64,000 bases of DNA from an uncultured Saprospiraceae bacterium (GCA_905480605.1 CAJQRD010000038.1:1-64000); one strand, 5' to 3'. Counted from the first letter of the stretch, positions 1 through 9,169 are shown. Numbers and translations are program-made. The notes: a model not told the origin generated them from the letters alone.

Positions 1-191
1 AAATAGGAGGATAGAATAAGAATTCATAATCAACGCAATCCCCTATTTTAATTGCAATCCACAAAGTATACATCACTAAATAGATATGAAGAACCTGCTT
101 TAATTAACATGCGCTTCCCTTTACCCCAATATCTTTCCAAAATTTGTATTAATATTGAAGTACAATAACCGAAAGTACAACACACATATTA

Positions 192-1985
192 ATGGATATA
201 AACAAAATACTCAAAGACACTTTTGGTTTTACACAATTTAAGGGACAACAAGAGGAAATAATCAATTCAATTATTGGTAAAAAAGACGCACTTGTCATCA
301 TGCCTACAGGTGGTGGTAAATCTCTTTGCTATCAAATTCCAGCACTTGTCAATGACGGATTAACAATTGTAGTTTCACCACTTATTGCTTTGATGAATGA
401 CCAAGTAGCTGCGCTCAAACAACTTGATGTCAATGCCGCAACATTACACAGTAATATAGATTTTCCGACAACAAAAGAAATCTATTTTGAAATTGAAGCT
501 GGTCGACTTAAGTTGCTTTACGTCAGTCCGGAAAAAATTCTTTCAGATAATTTTTTATCATTCCTGAAAAATCAAAAAATAAGTTTATTTGCAATTGATG
601 AAGCCCATTGTGTTTCAGTTTGGGGAAATGATTTTAGACCAGAATATGTAAAACTTGCTGCCTTGAAGGATTTATTTCCTGACATTCCGTCAATTGCATT
701 GACAGCCACTGCCGACACTGCAACACAATCAGATATAATCAAACAGTTAAGGCTTGATGATCCTTCTCATTACATTTCAAGTTTTGAAAGAACAAATATT
801 AATACAGCATCAAAATCAGGAAACAAGAGAATAGAGCAAATACTTAATTTCCTACAAAAAAGACGAGACGAAACTGGAATAGTATACTGCTTAAGCAGAA
901 AAAGCACAGAGTCTGTTGCAGCAAAACTTCAGGCCAAAGGATTTAAAGCTAAGGCCTACCATGCTGGATTAGATCCCGGCGAACGTCTTAAGGTCCAAAC
1001 AGATTTTCAAAATGATGAATTGAATATTGTTTGTGCAACTATCGCTTTTGGAATGGGAATTGACAAGCCCAATATTCGTTGGGTTATTCATTATAATATG
1101 CCGAAAAATATTGAAGGCTATTACCAAGAAATTGGCCGTGGAGGTAGAGATGGCAACTATGCCAATGCTTTGCTCTTTTACAGCTGGGGCGATTTTTTAA
1201 ATCTTCAAAAATTTATTGACGCAAGCGAGGCCAACCAACAATTCAAGTCTGTTCAACGCGCCAAGTTATCTCGAATGTGGGAATTTGCAACAGCCAACAG
1301 TTGTAGAACAAATTTGGTATTAAATTACTTTGGGGAATTCAGAAGTGAAAAATGCAATCATTGTGACAACTGCCTTAACCCCCAGGAATTATTTGATGGT
1401 ACCACATACGCGCAAATGGCATTGTCAGGAATTATCAGAACACACGAACATATTGGACTAAATCTACTTGTTGATATCTTACGTGGTTCATCAAAACAAG
1501 AAATCAAACAAAGCAATTACGACAAAATAAAAACATTTGGTGTTGGAAGGGAAGTCCCTTTTATCCACTGGAAGCACTATATCACTCAAATGATAAATCA
1601 AGGTATAATTTCTATTGACTTTTCAGATTACAACAGACTAAAAACGACGCCGCTTTCAAATGATGTGCTTCACAATAAAACCAAAGTGAATCTTGCTAAA
1701 TATATCTCTCCTGATGAACGGAAGAAAGTAGTGGTGCAAAAAATAAAATTTGATGACAGCGATGCAGACGCTTTATTGCTAAACAAATTAAAAGAATGGA
1801 GGCGTACAAAAGCGAACAGCTTAAACATTCCTGCTTTTGTCATCCTTCATGATAAATCACTGCGCCAAATTGCAAGCATCATTCCAGATTCTAACTCCAA
1901 ACTACTAACAGTGGAAGGAATAGGAAATGCCAAACTAGAAAAATACGGTAAAGAGATTTTGGAAATAATTCAGGGTCACCAATAA
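192..1985 (+). CDS. recQ: ATP-dependent DNA helicase, RecQ family
   Basis: A RecQ-type 3'-5' DNA helicase, which unwinds recombination and stalled-fork intermediates in the cytoplasm. Walker A (PTGGGKS) is at residues 38-44, the DEAH box at 136-139, motif VI (QEIGRGGRDG) near 311-320, and a cysteine cluster (CNHCDNC) near 388-394 belongs to the RecQ zinc-binding domain. The last ~70 residues look like an HRDC domain, including a VEGIGNAKLEKYG helix-hairpin-helix-like stretch. At 597 aa it is close to the usual RecQ length of about 600-730. The ATG has no Shine-Dalgarno sequence, as is usual in Bacteroidota. The preceding 191 bases hold no gene that I can see. The next gene is convergent. The helicase call is firm; which RecQ paralogue this is cannot be decided here. 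Confidence 0.95.
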   Translation: MDINKILKDTFGFTQFKGQQEEIINSIIGKKDALVIMPTGGGKSLCYQIPALVNDGLTIVVSPLIALMNDQVAALKQLDVNAATLHSNIDFPTTKEIYFEIEAGRLKLLYVSPEKILSDNFLSFLKNQKISLFAIDEAHCVSVWGNDFRPEYVKLAALKDLFPDIPSIALTATADTATQSDIIKQLRLDDPSHYISSFERTNINTASKSGNKRIEQILNFLQKRRDETGIVYCLSRKSTESVAAKLQAKGFKAKAYHAGLDPGERLKVQTDFQNDELNIVCATIAFGMGIDKPNIRWVIHYNMPKNIEGYYQEIGRGGRDGNYANALLFYSWGDFLNLQKFIDASEANQQFKSVQRAKLSRMWEFATANSCRTNLVLNYFGEFRSEKCNHCDNCLNPQELFDGTTYAQMALSGIIRTHEHIGLNLLVDILRGSSKQEIKQSNYDKIKTFGVGREVPFIHWKHYITQMINQGIISIDFSDYNRLKTTPLSNDVLHNKTKVNLAKYISPDERKKVVVQKIKFDDSDADALLLNKLKEWRRTKANSLNIPAFVILHDKSLRQIASIIPDSNSKLLTVEGIGNAKLEKYGKEILEIIQGHQ

Positions 1986-2064
1986 GTTGTAACAAGAACT
2001 CAAATGAAAATCAAATCACTTGTTCCACTCTATTACATATTTCCTTTAAAAAGATAAACAAATT

Positions 2065-2928
2065 CTAATTGCCAATTGATAAGATTCTTGTAATCTTATC
2101 ATGCTCTACTGTGTCAATACCATATTGCTTTCCCATCTTCGAAATATAGCCATTCTTAGCACCCAACTCTACTTGACGGCCAGCCAATACATCTGTCAAC
2201 ATTGAACTGCCTTTGTCTTTTGGATATGCCAAAAGCTTTTGTTCTAATTCGTTGTAAAAATAAAAAGGCAGTTTAGCATTATCTGCTTTTCCAACTTCAA
2301 TGCCTTCCAAAATCAATTGCTTAAACAAGGATAAATAATAGCTTTCTTCAAAAACCTCACAATATCTTTGAGTGATTGCCATAATTCCTCCAATTGCAGA
2401 ACTTTCTATCAGTTTCTTCCATGATTTTGTATGGAAATCATCTGTTGATTCAAATGAAATGACATGTTTTGAAAACAAAGATTGAAATTCATTTGACAAT
2501 TCGCAAAAAGGTGTAATCATGTATGCATCACTCTTTTGATTATATACATTATTTTCATCCGGTTGTATAGAACAATCAATACTACAAGGCAAAATTTGCT
2601 CCTCAGGAACCAATTCAAGAAAAGGACCTTTCAATTTCATTCCATTTCTAATAACCGCCAACTTTGTATTGGGATTAATCAATTCCCCTACGGTTTTAAC
2701 TATTTCGATGGTTTGATTTTCTTTGACACAAATTATCAACCAATCAAAAGCTATTTTATTTTGATTTGATTTGCTTAAGGAAATTGGAAGTTCAAGGTTT
2801 TTATAAAATGTCTTAAATTTAACAGATGACTTATCAGAACGATTGAAATAAGTTAAATTATGCTGTGTCAATATTTGAGAGATTACAAATGACCCCACAG
2901 CTCCAATACCAATAATTCCTATATTCAT
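2065..2928 (-). CDS. Ketopantoate reductase-like (ApbA/PanE family) oxidoreductase
   Basis: A Rossmann-fold NADPH-dependent oxidoreductase resembling 2-dehydropantoate 2-reductase. The chosen start (Met at 2926-2928) gives MNIGIIGIGAVGS, so the GxGxxG dinucleotide-binding loop begins a few residues from the N-terminus as in the family; an upstream in-frame Met would add eight poorly conserved residues. The C-terminal half keeps the family lysine in SWKKL. However, the two positions that are normally asparagine downstream of it (N180 and N184 in the E. coli enzyme) read Ser and Gly (SSAIGGIMAI). The true substrate may therefore not be ketopantoate. The gene is divergent from the acetyltransferase at 3020, with about 90 bp between the starts, and convergent with recQ. 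Confidence 0.75.
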   Translation of the reverse strand: MNIGIIGIGAVGSFVISQILTQHNLTYFNRSDKSSVKFKTFYKNLELPISLSKSNQNKIAFDWLIICVKENQTIEIVKTVGELINPNTKLAVIRNGMKLKGPFLELVPEEQILPCSIDCSIQPDENNVYNQKSDAYMITPFCELSNEFQSLFSKHVISFESTDDFHTKSWKKLIESSAIGGIMAITQRYCEVFEESYYLSLFKQLILEGIEVGKADNAKLPFYFYNELEQKLLAYPKDKGSSMLTDVLAGRQVELGAKNGYISKMGKQYGIDTVEHDKITRILSIGN

Positions 2929-3019
2929 AAACGAGATTACAAATTTTAGCAATACTAAACTATTAGAAACGAAAATAAATTACCTAAATTTAAATTGAGA
3001 ATATTATAAATCTCGTCTT

Positions 3020-3571
3020 ATGCAATATTTATTTGGATCGGAAAGGCTTGCGTTTAGAACTTGGATCGACTGTGATTTAAAGTCACTGCACTCAGTAAGC
3101 AGTGATCCTGAAGTCATGCATTACTTTCCTGATGTAAAAACAAAAGAAGAAACCAAAGCATTTATTGAAAGAATGCAAAGTGAATTTGAAGAAAGAAAGT
3201 ATTGTTATTTTCCTGCTGTTTTAAAATCATCACAAGAAGTTATTGGATTTATTGGATTAGCATATCAAACTTATAATGCCCCTTTCAATCCTGCTGTTGA
3301 TATTGGCTGGCGATTGTCTAAAAAGCATTGGGGTAAAGGTTATGCCACAGAAGGTGCAAAAGCTTGTTTAAAATATGCCTTTGAAAAATTAGAACTAAAA
3401 GAAGTTATTTCAATTGCAACAACAGCCAATGTTCCTTCAACAAGTGTCATGAAAAAAATTGGCATGAAGCATCAATATGATTTTGAGCATTCCTTGTTAC
3501 TTGAATATCCGAAGATAAAGATGTGCTCCTTGTATTCAATAATAAACCCTAATATAAAAAACATTGAATGA
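3020..3571 (+). CDS. GNAT family N-acetyltransferase (RimJ/RimL-like)
   Basis: An acetyl-CoA-dependent N-acetyltransferase of the RimJ/RimL-like GNAT group. It opens with the typical SERLAFRTW strand and has the pyrophosphate-binding loop HWGKGYATEG near residue 110, followed by the NVPSTSVMKKIGM helix that packs against CoA. Length (183 aa) fits the family. The substrate (protein N-terminus, small amine or nucleoside) cannot be predicted. It is monocistronic, divergent from the reductase gene and convergent with the pseudogene at 3644-4098, from which it is separated by a hairpin that acts on the other strand. Confidence 0.85.
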   Translation: MQYLFGSERLAFRTWIDCDLKSLHSVSSDPEVMHYFPDVKTKEETKAFIERMQSEFEERKYCYFPAVLKSSQEVIGFIGLAYQTYNAPFNPAVDIGWRLSKKHWGKGYATEGAKACLKYAFEKLELKEVISIATTANVPSTSVMKKIGMKHQYDFEHSLLLEYPKIKMCSLYSIINPNIKNIE

Positions 3572-3573
3572 CC

Positions 3574-3612
3574 AAATAAAAAAAGCCAAATCGTTCCATT
3601 AAAAACGATTTG
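3574..3612 (-). terminator. Intrinsic terminator, minus strand
   Basis: A 9-bp perfect stem (CAAATCGTT with AACGATTTG) and 8-nt loop at 3587-3612, followed on the minus strand by GGC and a seven-T run. It would end minus-strand transcripts from the TonB-domain-like pseudogene; there is no T-run on the plus side. Confidence 0.7.
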
Positions 3613-3643
3613 ACTTATGATATTCAAATTAATTATGCATCTT

Positions 3644-4098
3644 TTATTTCACCATAAATCTTATAGGAATTTGTATTTTTTCATATTTATTATTTAACAA
3701 AGCAAGCAAAGATTCTTCAACAACCAAATTGTCAATTGCTTTTAAAATAGCTGCATCAAATTCAGGCTTTAGACTCTTTAATACTTCCATTGAATCAATC
3801 AACCTATTGCTTAATAAGTGAAATTATACGACCACAGTTCCTTCAGTATTTTCGCCATTAGATAATTCTGGATACTCAATCGTTTTTACAATTTCATGCT
3901 TGAGTGCAATCTCTGGTTTTGCTTACGCTCCGATTCTTCTATTGAAAAAACTTTAGAGACATCAAGACTATTCTCTTAAACTTAACTGTCTTGTATGACT
4001 TAGCTAGATCAGAATTATTTACGAAAGCAATTTCTGTTTGAGCTTAGATAAAAGTAAAAAAATAATGATAGAATTGCAATAATTATTGAGGTTTTCAT
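3644..4098 (-). pseudogene. Decayed small secreted protein with TonB C-terminal-like domain
   Basis: Reading the minus strand in pieces reconstructs one small protein of about 150 codons. It starts at ATG 4096-4098 with a signal-peptide-like MKTSIIIAILSLFF. The frame shifts within a T-run, then continues as AQTEIAFVNNSDLAKSY, then shifts again to KHEIVKTIEYPELSNGENTE. There GTVVV is followed by an in-frame TAA where the family normally has a polar residue (possibly CAA to TAA), and the frame goes on through AILKAIDNL to a C-terminus of QIPIRFMVK. The pattern EGTVVVxF, a later helix, and a final xxIPIRFxVK strand is that of TonB C-terminal-domain proteins. At least two frameshifts and two or more stops make this a true remnant. 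It has its own terminator downstream (3574-3612). Confidence 0.6.
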
Positions 4099-4435
4099 AT
4101 CTACTGTTTCTCAATTAATAATAATCTAAAATTAGATCACTATTAACCAACTAAGTATATGTGATCTACCCCAGTCTACTAGGAACTAACCCTCATTAAC
4201 CTCTAATACTGTCATGAGTTAGGGGCATTTTAGTCGATAACTCGAATTCATAGTAAGTCTTTTATTGTACTAAAATCTGTCTTTATTTTTGAGTGCCCTT
4301 TTTAAAAGTCTGTATTGCTTCTGGTAATCTCAAAAATAATGAAGGAATATAAAAGGTGGTTTAAATACAGAAAGAGCATAAAAAAAATAGCCAAGATTAA
4401 TTTCCTGACTATTGTTTGTATTAATTTTATCGGGC
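4099..4435. other. Intergenic region, no gene identified
   Basis: About 340 bases between the pseudogene and the DoxX-like gene. It is AT-rich with stops in all frames. A loose inverted repeat (CTAACCCTCAT near 4186 and ATGAGTTAGGGG near 4215) is the only structure noticed. No promoter, tRNA or coding remnant could be supported. Confidence 0.4.
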
Positions 4436-4810
4436 TTATGCACTCAATAAAGATTTAAATCTATCCTTAGATCCATAGACAGCTGCAAGGCAAAGTAATA
4501 ATGAGACTGCTGCTCCTCCAATACCTCCCGGATCATGAAGTAAGTGAAATACCGCTGCGTTAAACATGATAGCGGTAAGAACAGTTAGAGCTAATGGTAC
4601 ATATTTATTTGCCAATAATGCTGCTCCAAACACAATCTCTAGAACACCTATTAATGTAAAAAAACCTGATCCTGCATAAATTCCCATCAGGGTAGCCGCA
4701 TCACCATCTAAAGGTGGCATAGGAAGGAACCCTACAAATTTATTAATTCCAAATATGAGCATAAGTAAACCTAAAAGGATTCTTACGCCCATCAATACTT
4801 TTTCATTCAT
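4436..4810 (-). CDS. DoxX-like small integral membrane protein
   Basis: A 124-residue protein built of four hydrophobic helices: VRILLGLLMLIFGINKF at the N-terminus, SGFFTLIGVLEIVFGAALL, a helix around PLALTVLTAIMFNAAV, and GIGGAAVSLLLCLAAV before a short basic tail. The GINKF motif in helix 1 and the overall layout are those of DoxX/DoxD-like proteins, inner-membrane proteins of mostly unknown role, some of which are tied to redox or thiol stress. No operon partner is visible and the neighbouring genes are on other strands or far away. The family call is fairly firm; a function cannot be assigned. Confidence 0.75.
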   Translation of the reverse strand: MNEKVLMGVRILLGLLMLIFGINKFVGFLPMPPLDGDAATLMGIYAGSGFFTLIGVLEIVFGAALLANKYVPLALTVLTAIMFNAAVFHLLHDPGGIGGAAVSLLLCLAAVYGSKDRFKSLLSA

Positions 4811-4989
4811 TACAAAAATGTTCAGTTAGTTAAAAGCAACAAAAAGGAAATCTAATTCTAAATTAATTCAAAATACAAGCAAATGTTTGTTAAACCAGAT
4901 GAATGCCAAAATTTTATCAAAATCCTAAATATAAAAAGGAGAGTTCTTTCAGAGTACCATTTCTTTATAATTTCTAAAATATTAAATCT

Positions 4990-4997
4990 TACATTTG
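4990..4997 (+). promoter_or_regulatory. Candidate -7 promoter element (TACATTTG)
   Basis: Matches the Bacteroidota TAnnTTTG -7 element, 16 bases upstream of the acetyltransferase ATG at 5014. No good -33 TTTG is visible, so support is moderate. Confidence 0.35.
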
Positions 4998-5013
4998 CTA
5001 AAAAGTACGTTTC

Positions 5014-5637
5014 ATGGTTATTCCTAACAAAGACCTAAAACATCCTCTAGCCCATCACGACAAATTATGTTTTCTAAAAAACATAATTCAATCACCAAAC
5101 ATTTCTGTTGGTGACTATACCTACTATGATGATTTAGAAGATGTACAAAACTTTGAACGAAATGTAAAATACCACTTTGAATTTACCGGAGACAAATTGG
5201 TAATTGGAAAATTCTGTATGATTGCTTCTGGAGTCAGTTTTATAATGAATGGGGCCAATCACCTTACAAAAAGCATCTCTTCATACCCTTTTTCAATATT
5301 TGGAGGCGACTGGTCAAACGCAATGGCAGGTAAATCATTTCCCAATAAAGGAAATACGATTATTGGCAATGATGTTTGGATTGGTCATAAAGCCACAATT
5401 ATGGCTGGGGTGAATATTGGAGATGGGGCTATAATAGCAGCACATTCAATTGTAACAAAGAACGTTGAACCCTATACAATTGTGGGTGGTAATCCAGCGA
5501 AGCAAATTAAAAAACGATTTAATGAAGAACAAATTGAGACCCTATTGGATACCCAATGGTGGAACTGGGATATAGATAAGATATCAAAACACGTTCATGA
5601 CCTAACCTCTGGTGATTTTTCTTTTTTAAAAATATAA
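5014..5637 (+). CDS. Left-handed beta-helix acetyltransferase, Vat/CatB (xenobiotic acetyltransferase) family
   Basis: An acetyl-CoA-dependent O-acetyltransferase of the hexapeptide-repeat type, expected to be a cytoplasmic trimer. Hexapeptide rungs run from about residue 95 (IIGNDVWIGHKATIM) to 165 (YTIVGGNPAKQIKKRF). The catalytic-type histidine lies in the NGANH segment near 90, and the C-terminus carries the aromatic WWNWDIDKI motif typical of the streptogramin/chloramphenicol acetyltransferase branch. Length (207 aa) matches. Membership does not establish a drug-resistance role: many environmental Bacteroidota carry such genes and acceptors vary. It is a single gene with a candidate promoter just upstream. 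Confidence 0.85.
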   Translation: MVIPNKDLKHPLAHHDKLCFLKNIIQSPNISVGDYTYYDDLEDVQNFERNVKYHFEFTGDKLVIGKFCMIASGVSFIMNGANHLTKSISSYPFSIFGGDWSNAMAGKSFPNKGNTIIGNDVWIGHKATIMAGVNIGDGAIIAAHSIVTKNVEPYTIVGGNPAKQIKKRFNEEQIETLLDTQWWNWDIDKISKHVHDLTSGDFSFLKI

Positions 5638-5723
5638 ATTAAATTACCCCAGCAATGAAAACAGCTTCATTCAAACTTTTAAGTTGATGAATTGTTAAGT
5701 AATGAATTTAACTGTCCTAAACC

Positions 5724-6539
5724 GTGCTAAAAAAAACAATAGGTATTCTTTCTTTTCTGTTTCCCAATCAAATGGCAAATTATGCCTACAAAAAAATGTC
5801 AAATCCCCAGATATCAAAATTAAGGCCACATGAAATAGAGTGTCTTGACAAGTCTGAAAAGAAAAGAATAACATACAACAATTTTTACATTCAAACCTAC
5901 ACCTGGAAAGGCGGTGACAAATCAGTCTTGGCCATTCATGGGTGGGAAGGACAAGCTGGCAATTTTTCTGATTTGGTTTACGAATTACTAGATAACGGAT
6001 ATACAGTATACGCTTTTGATGCGCCATCTCATGGATTTAGCAGCAAACAAGAAACCAGCGTAATGGATTTCACAAATTGTGTAGCCGATGTGATTAGAAC
6101 ATTGGGTGTCAAAAATATTGTAAGCCACTCATTTGGTGGTGTTGCCACTACATATGCCCTTTATCAAAATCAAGATCTCAAAATTGATAAATACTTACTA
6201 TTAACTACTCCAGATAAATTTGGAGATCGTATAAATTGGATTAGTGATCATGTTGGCATTTCTGACAAGGTCAAATCAATAATGATAAACAATATTGAAA
6301 AATCAACTGGCCTTGATGTAAGCACTTTAAATGTCAGTAATTTTGTCAAAGAAATCAATGTTAAAAAAGCAATGATAATTCATGACAAATTTGACAAAGT
6401 TTTACCCATGGAAATATCAAAAAACGTAGCAGATAATTGGGATGTTTGTACATTTAAAGAAATTGAAGGAACTGGGCACTTTAGGATTCTTAGAACGCCG
6501 CATGTGCTTGATGATATCGTGTCATTTTTAAAAAATTAA
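5724..6539 (+). CDS. Alpha/beta hydrolase
   Basis: A serine hydrolase of the alpha/beta fold, predicted cytoplasmic (no signal peptide). The oxyanion-loop segment LAIHGWEGQ is near residue 70, the nucleophile elbow reads SHSFGG near 135 (Ser as nucleophile), an acidic candidate lies in HDKFDK near 218, and the catalytic histidine in GTGHFRIL near 250. Physiological substrates cannot be inferred. It is followed after 11 bases by a thioredoxin gene on the same strand, so the two are probably co-transcribed. Confidence 0.85.
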   Translation: MLKKTIGILSFLFPNQMANYAYKKMSNPQISKLRPHEIECLDKSEKKRITYNNFYIQTYTWKGGDKSVLAIHGWEGQAGNFSDLVYELLDNGYTVYAFDAPSHGFSSKQETSVMDFTNCVADVIRTLGVKNIVSHSFGGVATTYALYQNQDLKIDKYLLLTTPDKFGDRINWISDHVGISDKVKSIMINNIEKSTGLDVSTLNVSNFVKEINVKKAMIIHDKFDKVLPMEISKNVADNWDVCTFKEIEGTGHFRILRTPHVLDDIVSFLKN

Positions 6540-6550
6540 TACTGTTAAAT

Positions 6551-6952
6551 ATGTTTTGGAAGAAAAAACCTAAGTATCACGCCCCACAAATCACTGATCA
6601 AAATTTCAATGAAGTTGTGGCCAAATCTGACATTCCAGTATTGTTAGATTTTTACGCAGACTGGTGTGGACCTTGTCAAATGTTAGGACCCATCATTGAT
6701 GAATTATCAGAAGAATTTGAAGGTCGTGCATTGGTTGCAAAAGTCAATTCAGAATCCAATCCACAATTAAGTCAATACTTCAAGATAAAATCTATTCCCA
6801 CTATGGTGATCGTAAATCAAGGTCAATACCGAGAACGATTCCAAGGTTTGATACCAAAGCCAAATCTTCAAGAAATAATAGAAGAGTACATAGTCGAAAG
6901 TGACAAAATAAAAAGTGGTGAAATTAAATTTGCTGCTGTAGAAGAGGAGTAG
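6551..6952 (+). CDS. Thioredoxin family protein
   Basis: A 133-residue thioredoxin-fold protein with the canonical WCGPC active site at residues 38-42 and the cis-proline loop KSIPTMVI near 80. No signal peptide is present; the basic MFWKKKPKYH start indicates a cytoplasmic protein. It is slightly longer than a classical thioredoxin (~105 aa), with an acidic C-terminal extension ending in VEEE. It probably reduces protein disulfides. Likely co-transcribed with the upstream alpha/beta hydrolase (11-bp gap). The next gene (CorA-like) is convergent, with only 12 bases between the stops. Confidence 0.9.
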   Translation: MFWKKKPKYHAPQITDQNFNEVVAKSDIPVLLDFYADWCGPCQMLGPIIDELSEEFEGRALVAKVNSESNPQLSQYFKIKSIPTMVIVNQGQYRERFQGLIPKPNLQEIIEEYIVESDKIKSGEIKFAAVEEE

Positions 6953-6964
6953 AGTCCTATTGAT

Positions 6965-7921
6965 TTATTTAATCCACTTTTTCATTTTAAAATAAACCAA
7001 GGCAAAAATGAAGCTTATTATCATTAAGCCAATTGCTGTAGGATACCCAAATCTCCAACCTAATTCAGGAATATTTTTAAAATTCATTCCATATATTCCT
7101 GCAATAAGTGTCGGCAAAGAAATACAAACGGTAATAATTGTTAATGTTCTGAATATATTATTTTGCTCTAATTCAATTTTACTATTTATGTTTTCCTTCA
7201 AATCATCGAGCCTGTCAAAATTAAATTGAATATGATCTGAGATTACAGCTATGTCATCAAGCTCTAAGTTGATTCTACTTGTTATTGTTTTTTCCTCAAA
7301 TTTGTTTTGTATGAGTAGGTGCAGGATTCTTTGGAAATTACTTATTGATTCTTTAATTAATAAGTTATTAAAATTTAGAATCATTATCAAATCTAACTCA
7401 TTGGATCTAAAGTCTTTTGAAGTCAAAATATTTCCATAAAACTGCTTAACTCTCTTGGATATAAATTCTGTCAAATCGGCATAATAATCCGAAATTATTC
7501 CTATTTGAAATACGAAATGTTCTAAATGTGAATTGAAATTTATACTCGTAAAGTCATATCTTGTCTTAGTAAGATTTATAAAATTATCATCAATATTTGA
7601 AGATAAAAAATAAAATACTACATCATTTTTAATTATTAAGAAAACTTCTTCCTCTTTAAATAGTGTATCAGAATTGTAATTAGGAATTGAAAAATTAAAT
7701 GACAATTGGTCGAGTGACTTTAAGTAATGCGAACTTATTTCAATAGCCTCTCTCTGATTAAAAATTGACATATCTATATCAAATTTATCAGATATTTCTA
7801 TCAATTCATTCTCAGTCGAATCAATAATACGAAGTGTAAATATGTCCTCAGCCTTATAGTCAATTTCACTTATAAGATTTATTTTCTTTACTTCATTTGT
7901 CTTTAAATATAATTCTATCAT
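6965..7921 (-). CDS. CorA-like divalent cation channel/transporter
   Basis: A CorA-family Mg2+/Co2+ (or ZntB-like) transporter. The long N-terminal domain (~1-255) is soluble and cytoplasmic. The last ~60 residues form two membrane helices separated by the signature GMN loop (YGMNFKNIPELGW), and a short basic tail (KKWIK) follows the second helix as in CorA pentamers. Length (318 aa) is normal. The N-terminal half is poorly conserved by eye, so which metal is carried is not predictable. It is monocistronic and convergent with the thioredoxin gene. Confidence 0.85.
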   Translation of the reverse strand: MIELYLKTNEVKKINLISEIDYKAEDIFTLRIIDSTENELIEISDKFDIDMSIFNQREAIEISSHYLKSLDQLSFNFSIPNYNSDTLFKEEEVFLIIKNDVVFYFLSSNIDDNFINLTKTRYDFTSINFNSHLEHFVFQIGIISDYYADLTEFISKRVKQFYGNILTSKDFRSNELDLIMILNFNNLLIKESISNFQRILHLLIQNKFEEKTITSRINLELDDIAVISDHIQFNFDRLDDLKENINSKIELEQNNIFRTLTIITVCISLPTLIAGIYGMNFKNIPELGWRFGYPTAIGLMIISFIFALVYFKMKKWIK

Positions 7922-7999
7922 ATTATTTAGGATTCTGTGACTTTTGTCTTTCCATATTTTTTTAAGAGCTTACACTATCAATTTTGGGTTTAGGCCATC

Positions 8000-8965
8000 T
8001 TATCTTCCTTTCATATCCTTCAATATAATTTCAGCAATCAAGCCAGGTTGTTCTTCTTGAATAAAATGCTTGCCATCTATGACATGAATGTCCTTTTCAG
8101 AAAGGTTAAAATTTGCCATTACTTTGTCTTTTATATTTTCCCAAACCAGTATGACATCGTTTTTTCCCCAGATAACTGTTGTGGGAATATCAAGTGATCT
8201 ATGCAGTTCAGAAAAGTCTTCAATTGGCTTATCAGTCTGTGTGAAAAAATAATAAATAGCACCATGTCCATTTTTTATAAAAGGTTTTTTGTATCCCCTC
8301 AGCATTTCATTCGTGACAACTTTACTTTTATTAACGCCTTGCTTAAAAGTTTGATCCAATACGATTTTCTGTCCAGCCTTCGAAGTGTACATTCTGGCAA
8401 ACAGTCCTGCTATTTTACCTGGCTTCATTCGTATAGGTGGTTTAAATCCAGCTTCATACACAATTGTGTTTAACATAAAAATCTGATTGATTCTGCTTGG
8501 GTCCTGCTTGAGCATACTCCATGTCCATAATCCTCCCCCATCATGAAAAACCTGAGCCCAGTTTTCAATTTTCAAATAATCCATCAATGCCAATGTTCGC
8601 TTGGCCATGTTTTCATCAGAATATATTTCATAACCTTCTGGTTTATCACTTGCACCGAATCCCAACATGTCAGGTGCAATAACTCTATATCCATTCTTTA
8701 CAAGCTGAGGAATAATCTTGCGGTACAACCAACATGAAGTTGGCACTCCATGCATCAACAAAATAACAGGACCACTTCCTTTATCTATATAAGCCAACTT
8801 TCCATCAGCAGAATTAAAAAATTCTACGGTTTTAAGAAAATCGTTGTAAGTTCTATACTCTGTTGGTAAATTTAAAATGTCTAAATTATTTGCTTTTGTC
8901 TTACAAGATTGAAATATGACAAGCGCAGAAGTTAGAGTGCATATAATTATAAATAGTAGTTTCAA
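8000..8965 (-). CDS. Haloalkane dehalogenase/epoxide hydrolase-like alpha/beta hydrolase, lipoprotein-like signal
   Basis: An alpha/beta hydrolase with an aspartate nucleophile. The HGVPTSCWLYRKIIP segment at residues 72-86 is strikingly like the HGNPTSxxLWR loop of haloalkane dehalogenases. The nucleophile elbow reads FHDGGG with Asp142, the position used by dehalogenases and epoxide hydrolases rather than a Ser. The C-terminal HFIQEEQPGLI holds the catalytic His. The N-terminus is a signal peptide ending in FQSC (Cys21), which suggests lipidation, although the lipobox is imperfect. Substrate specificity (halide release versus epoxide opening) cannot be told. Downstream of the metal ABC operon on the same strand but about 200 bp away, so probably separate from it. 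Confidence 0.75.
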   Translation of the reverse strand: MKLLFIIICTLTSALVIFQSCKTKANNLDILNLPTEYRTYNDFLKTVEFFNSADGKLAYIDKGSGPVILLMHGVPTSCWLYRKIIPQLVKNGYRVIAPDMLGFGASDKPEGYEIYSDENMAKRTLALMDYLKIENWAQVFHDGGGLWTWSMLKQDPSRINQIFMLNTIVYEAGFKPPIRMKPGKIAGLFARMYTSKAGQKIVLDQTFKQGVNKSKVVTNEMLRGYKKPFIKNGHGAIYYFFTQTDKPIEDFSELHRSLDIPTTVIWGKNDVILVWENIKDKVMANFNLSEKDIHVIDGKHFIQEEQPGLIAEIILKDMKGR

Positions 8966-9060
8966 GATAATTAAATTGTAAACATTATTTAATTGATTAA
9001 CTCAAGATAGAATAAAAAATATTAGTAGTAGAAAGACAAGGCAAAGTAGTTGGTTGTAAG

Positions 9061-9140
9061 AGATTAAAAATTAGACTCAGAGATTAGATTTCAGAGGTCA
9101 GATACAAGATGCCAGACTTCAGAGATCTGATGATAAATGA
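9061..9140. repeat. Degenerate short-period repeat (AGATTTCAGA / CAGACTTCAGA-like)
   Basis: A stretch built from variants of an ~8-12-base unit (AGACTCAGAGATTAGA, TTTCAGAGGTCAGATAC, GCCAGACTTCAGAGATC). It lies between the hydrolase and the ABC ATPase gene and has no coding potential. It looks like replication-slippage sequence. Confidence 0.4.
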
Positions 9141-9169
9141 ATAAAATAATAATTAACCATTAATTAATT

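Noticed and set aside
5014-5637. Naming the hexapeptide acetyltransferase as an antibiotic-resistance gene
   Set aside because: Family membership alone does not show the acceptor; no mobile element or resistance context is present.
7008-7439. Plus-strand ORFs opposite the CorA gene
   Set aside because: Shadow frames of a well-supported minus-strand gene with no own signals.
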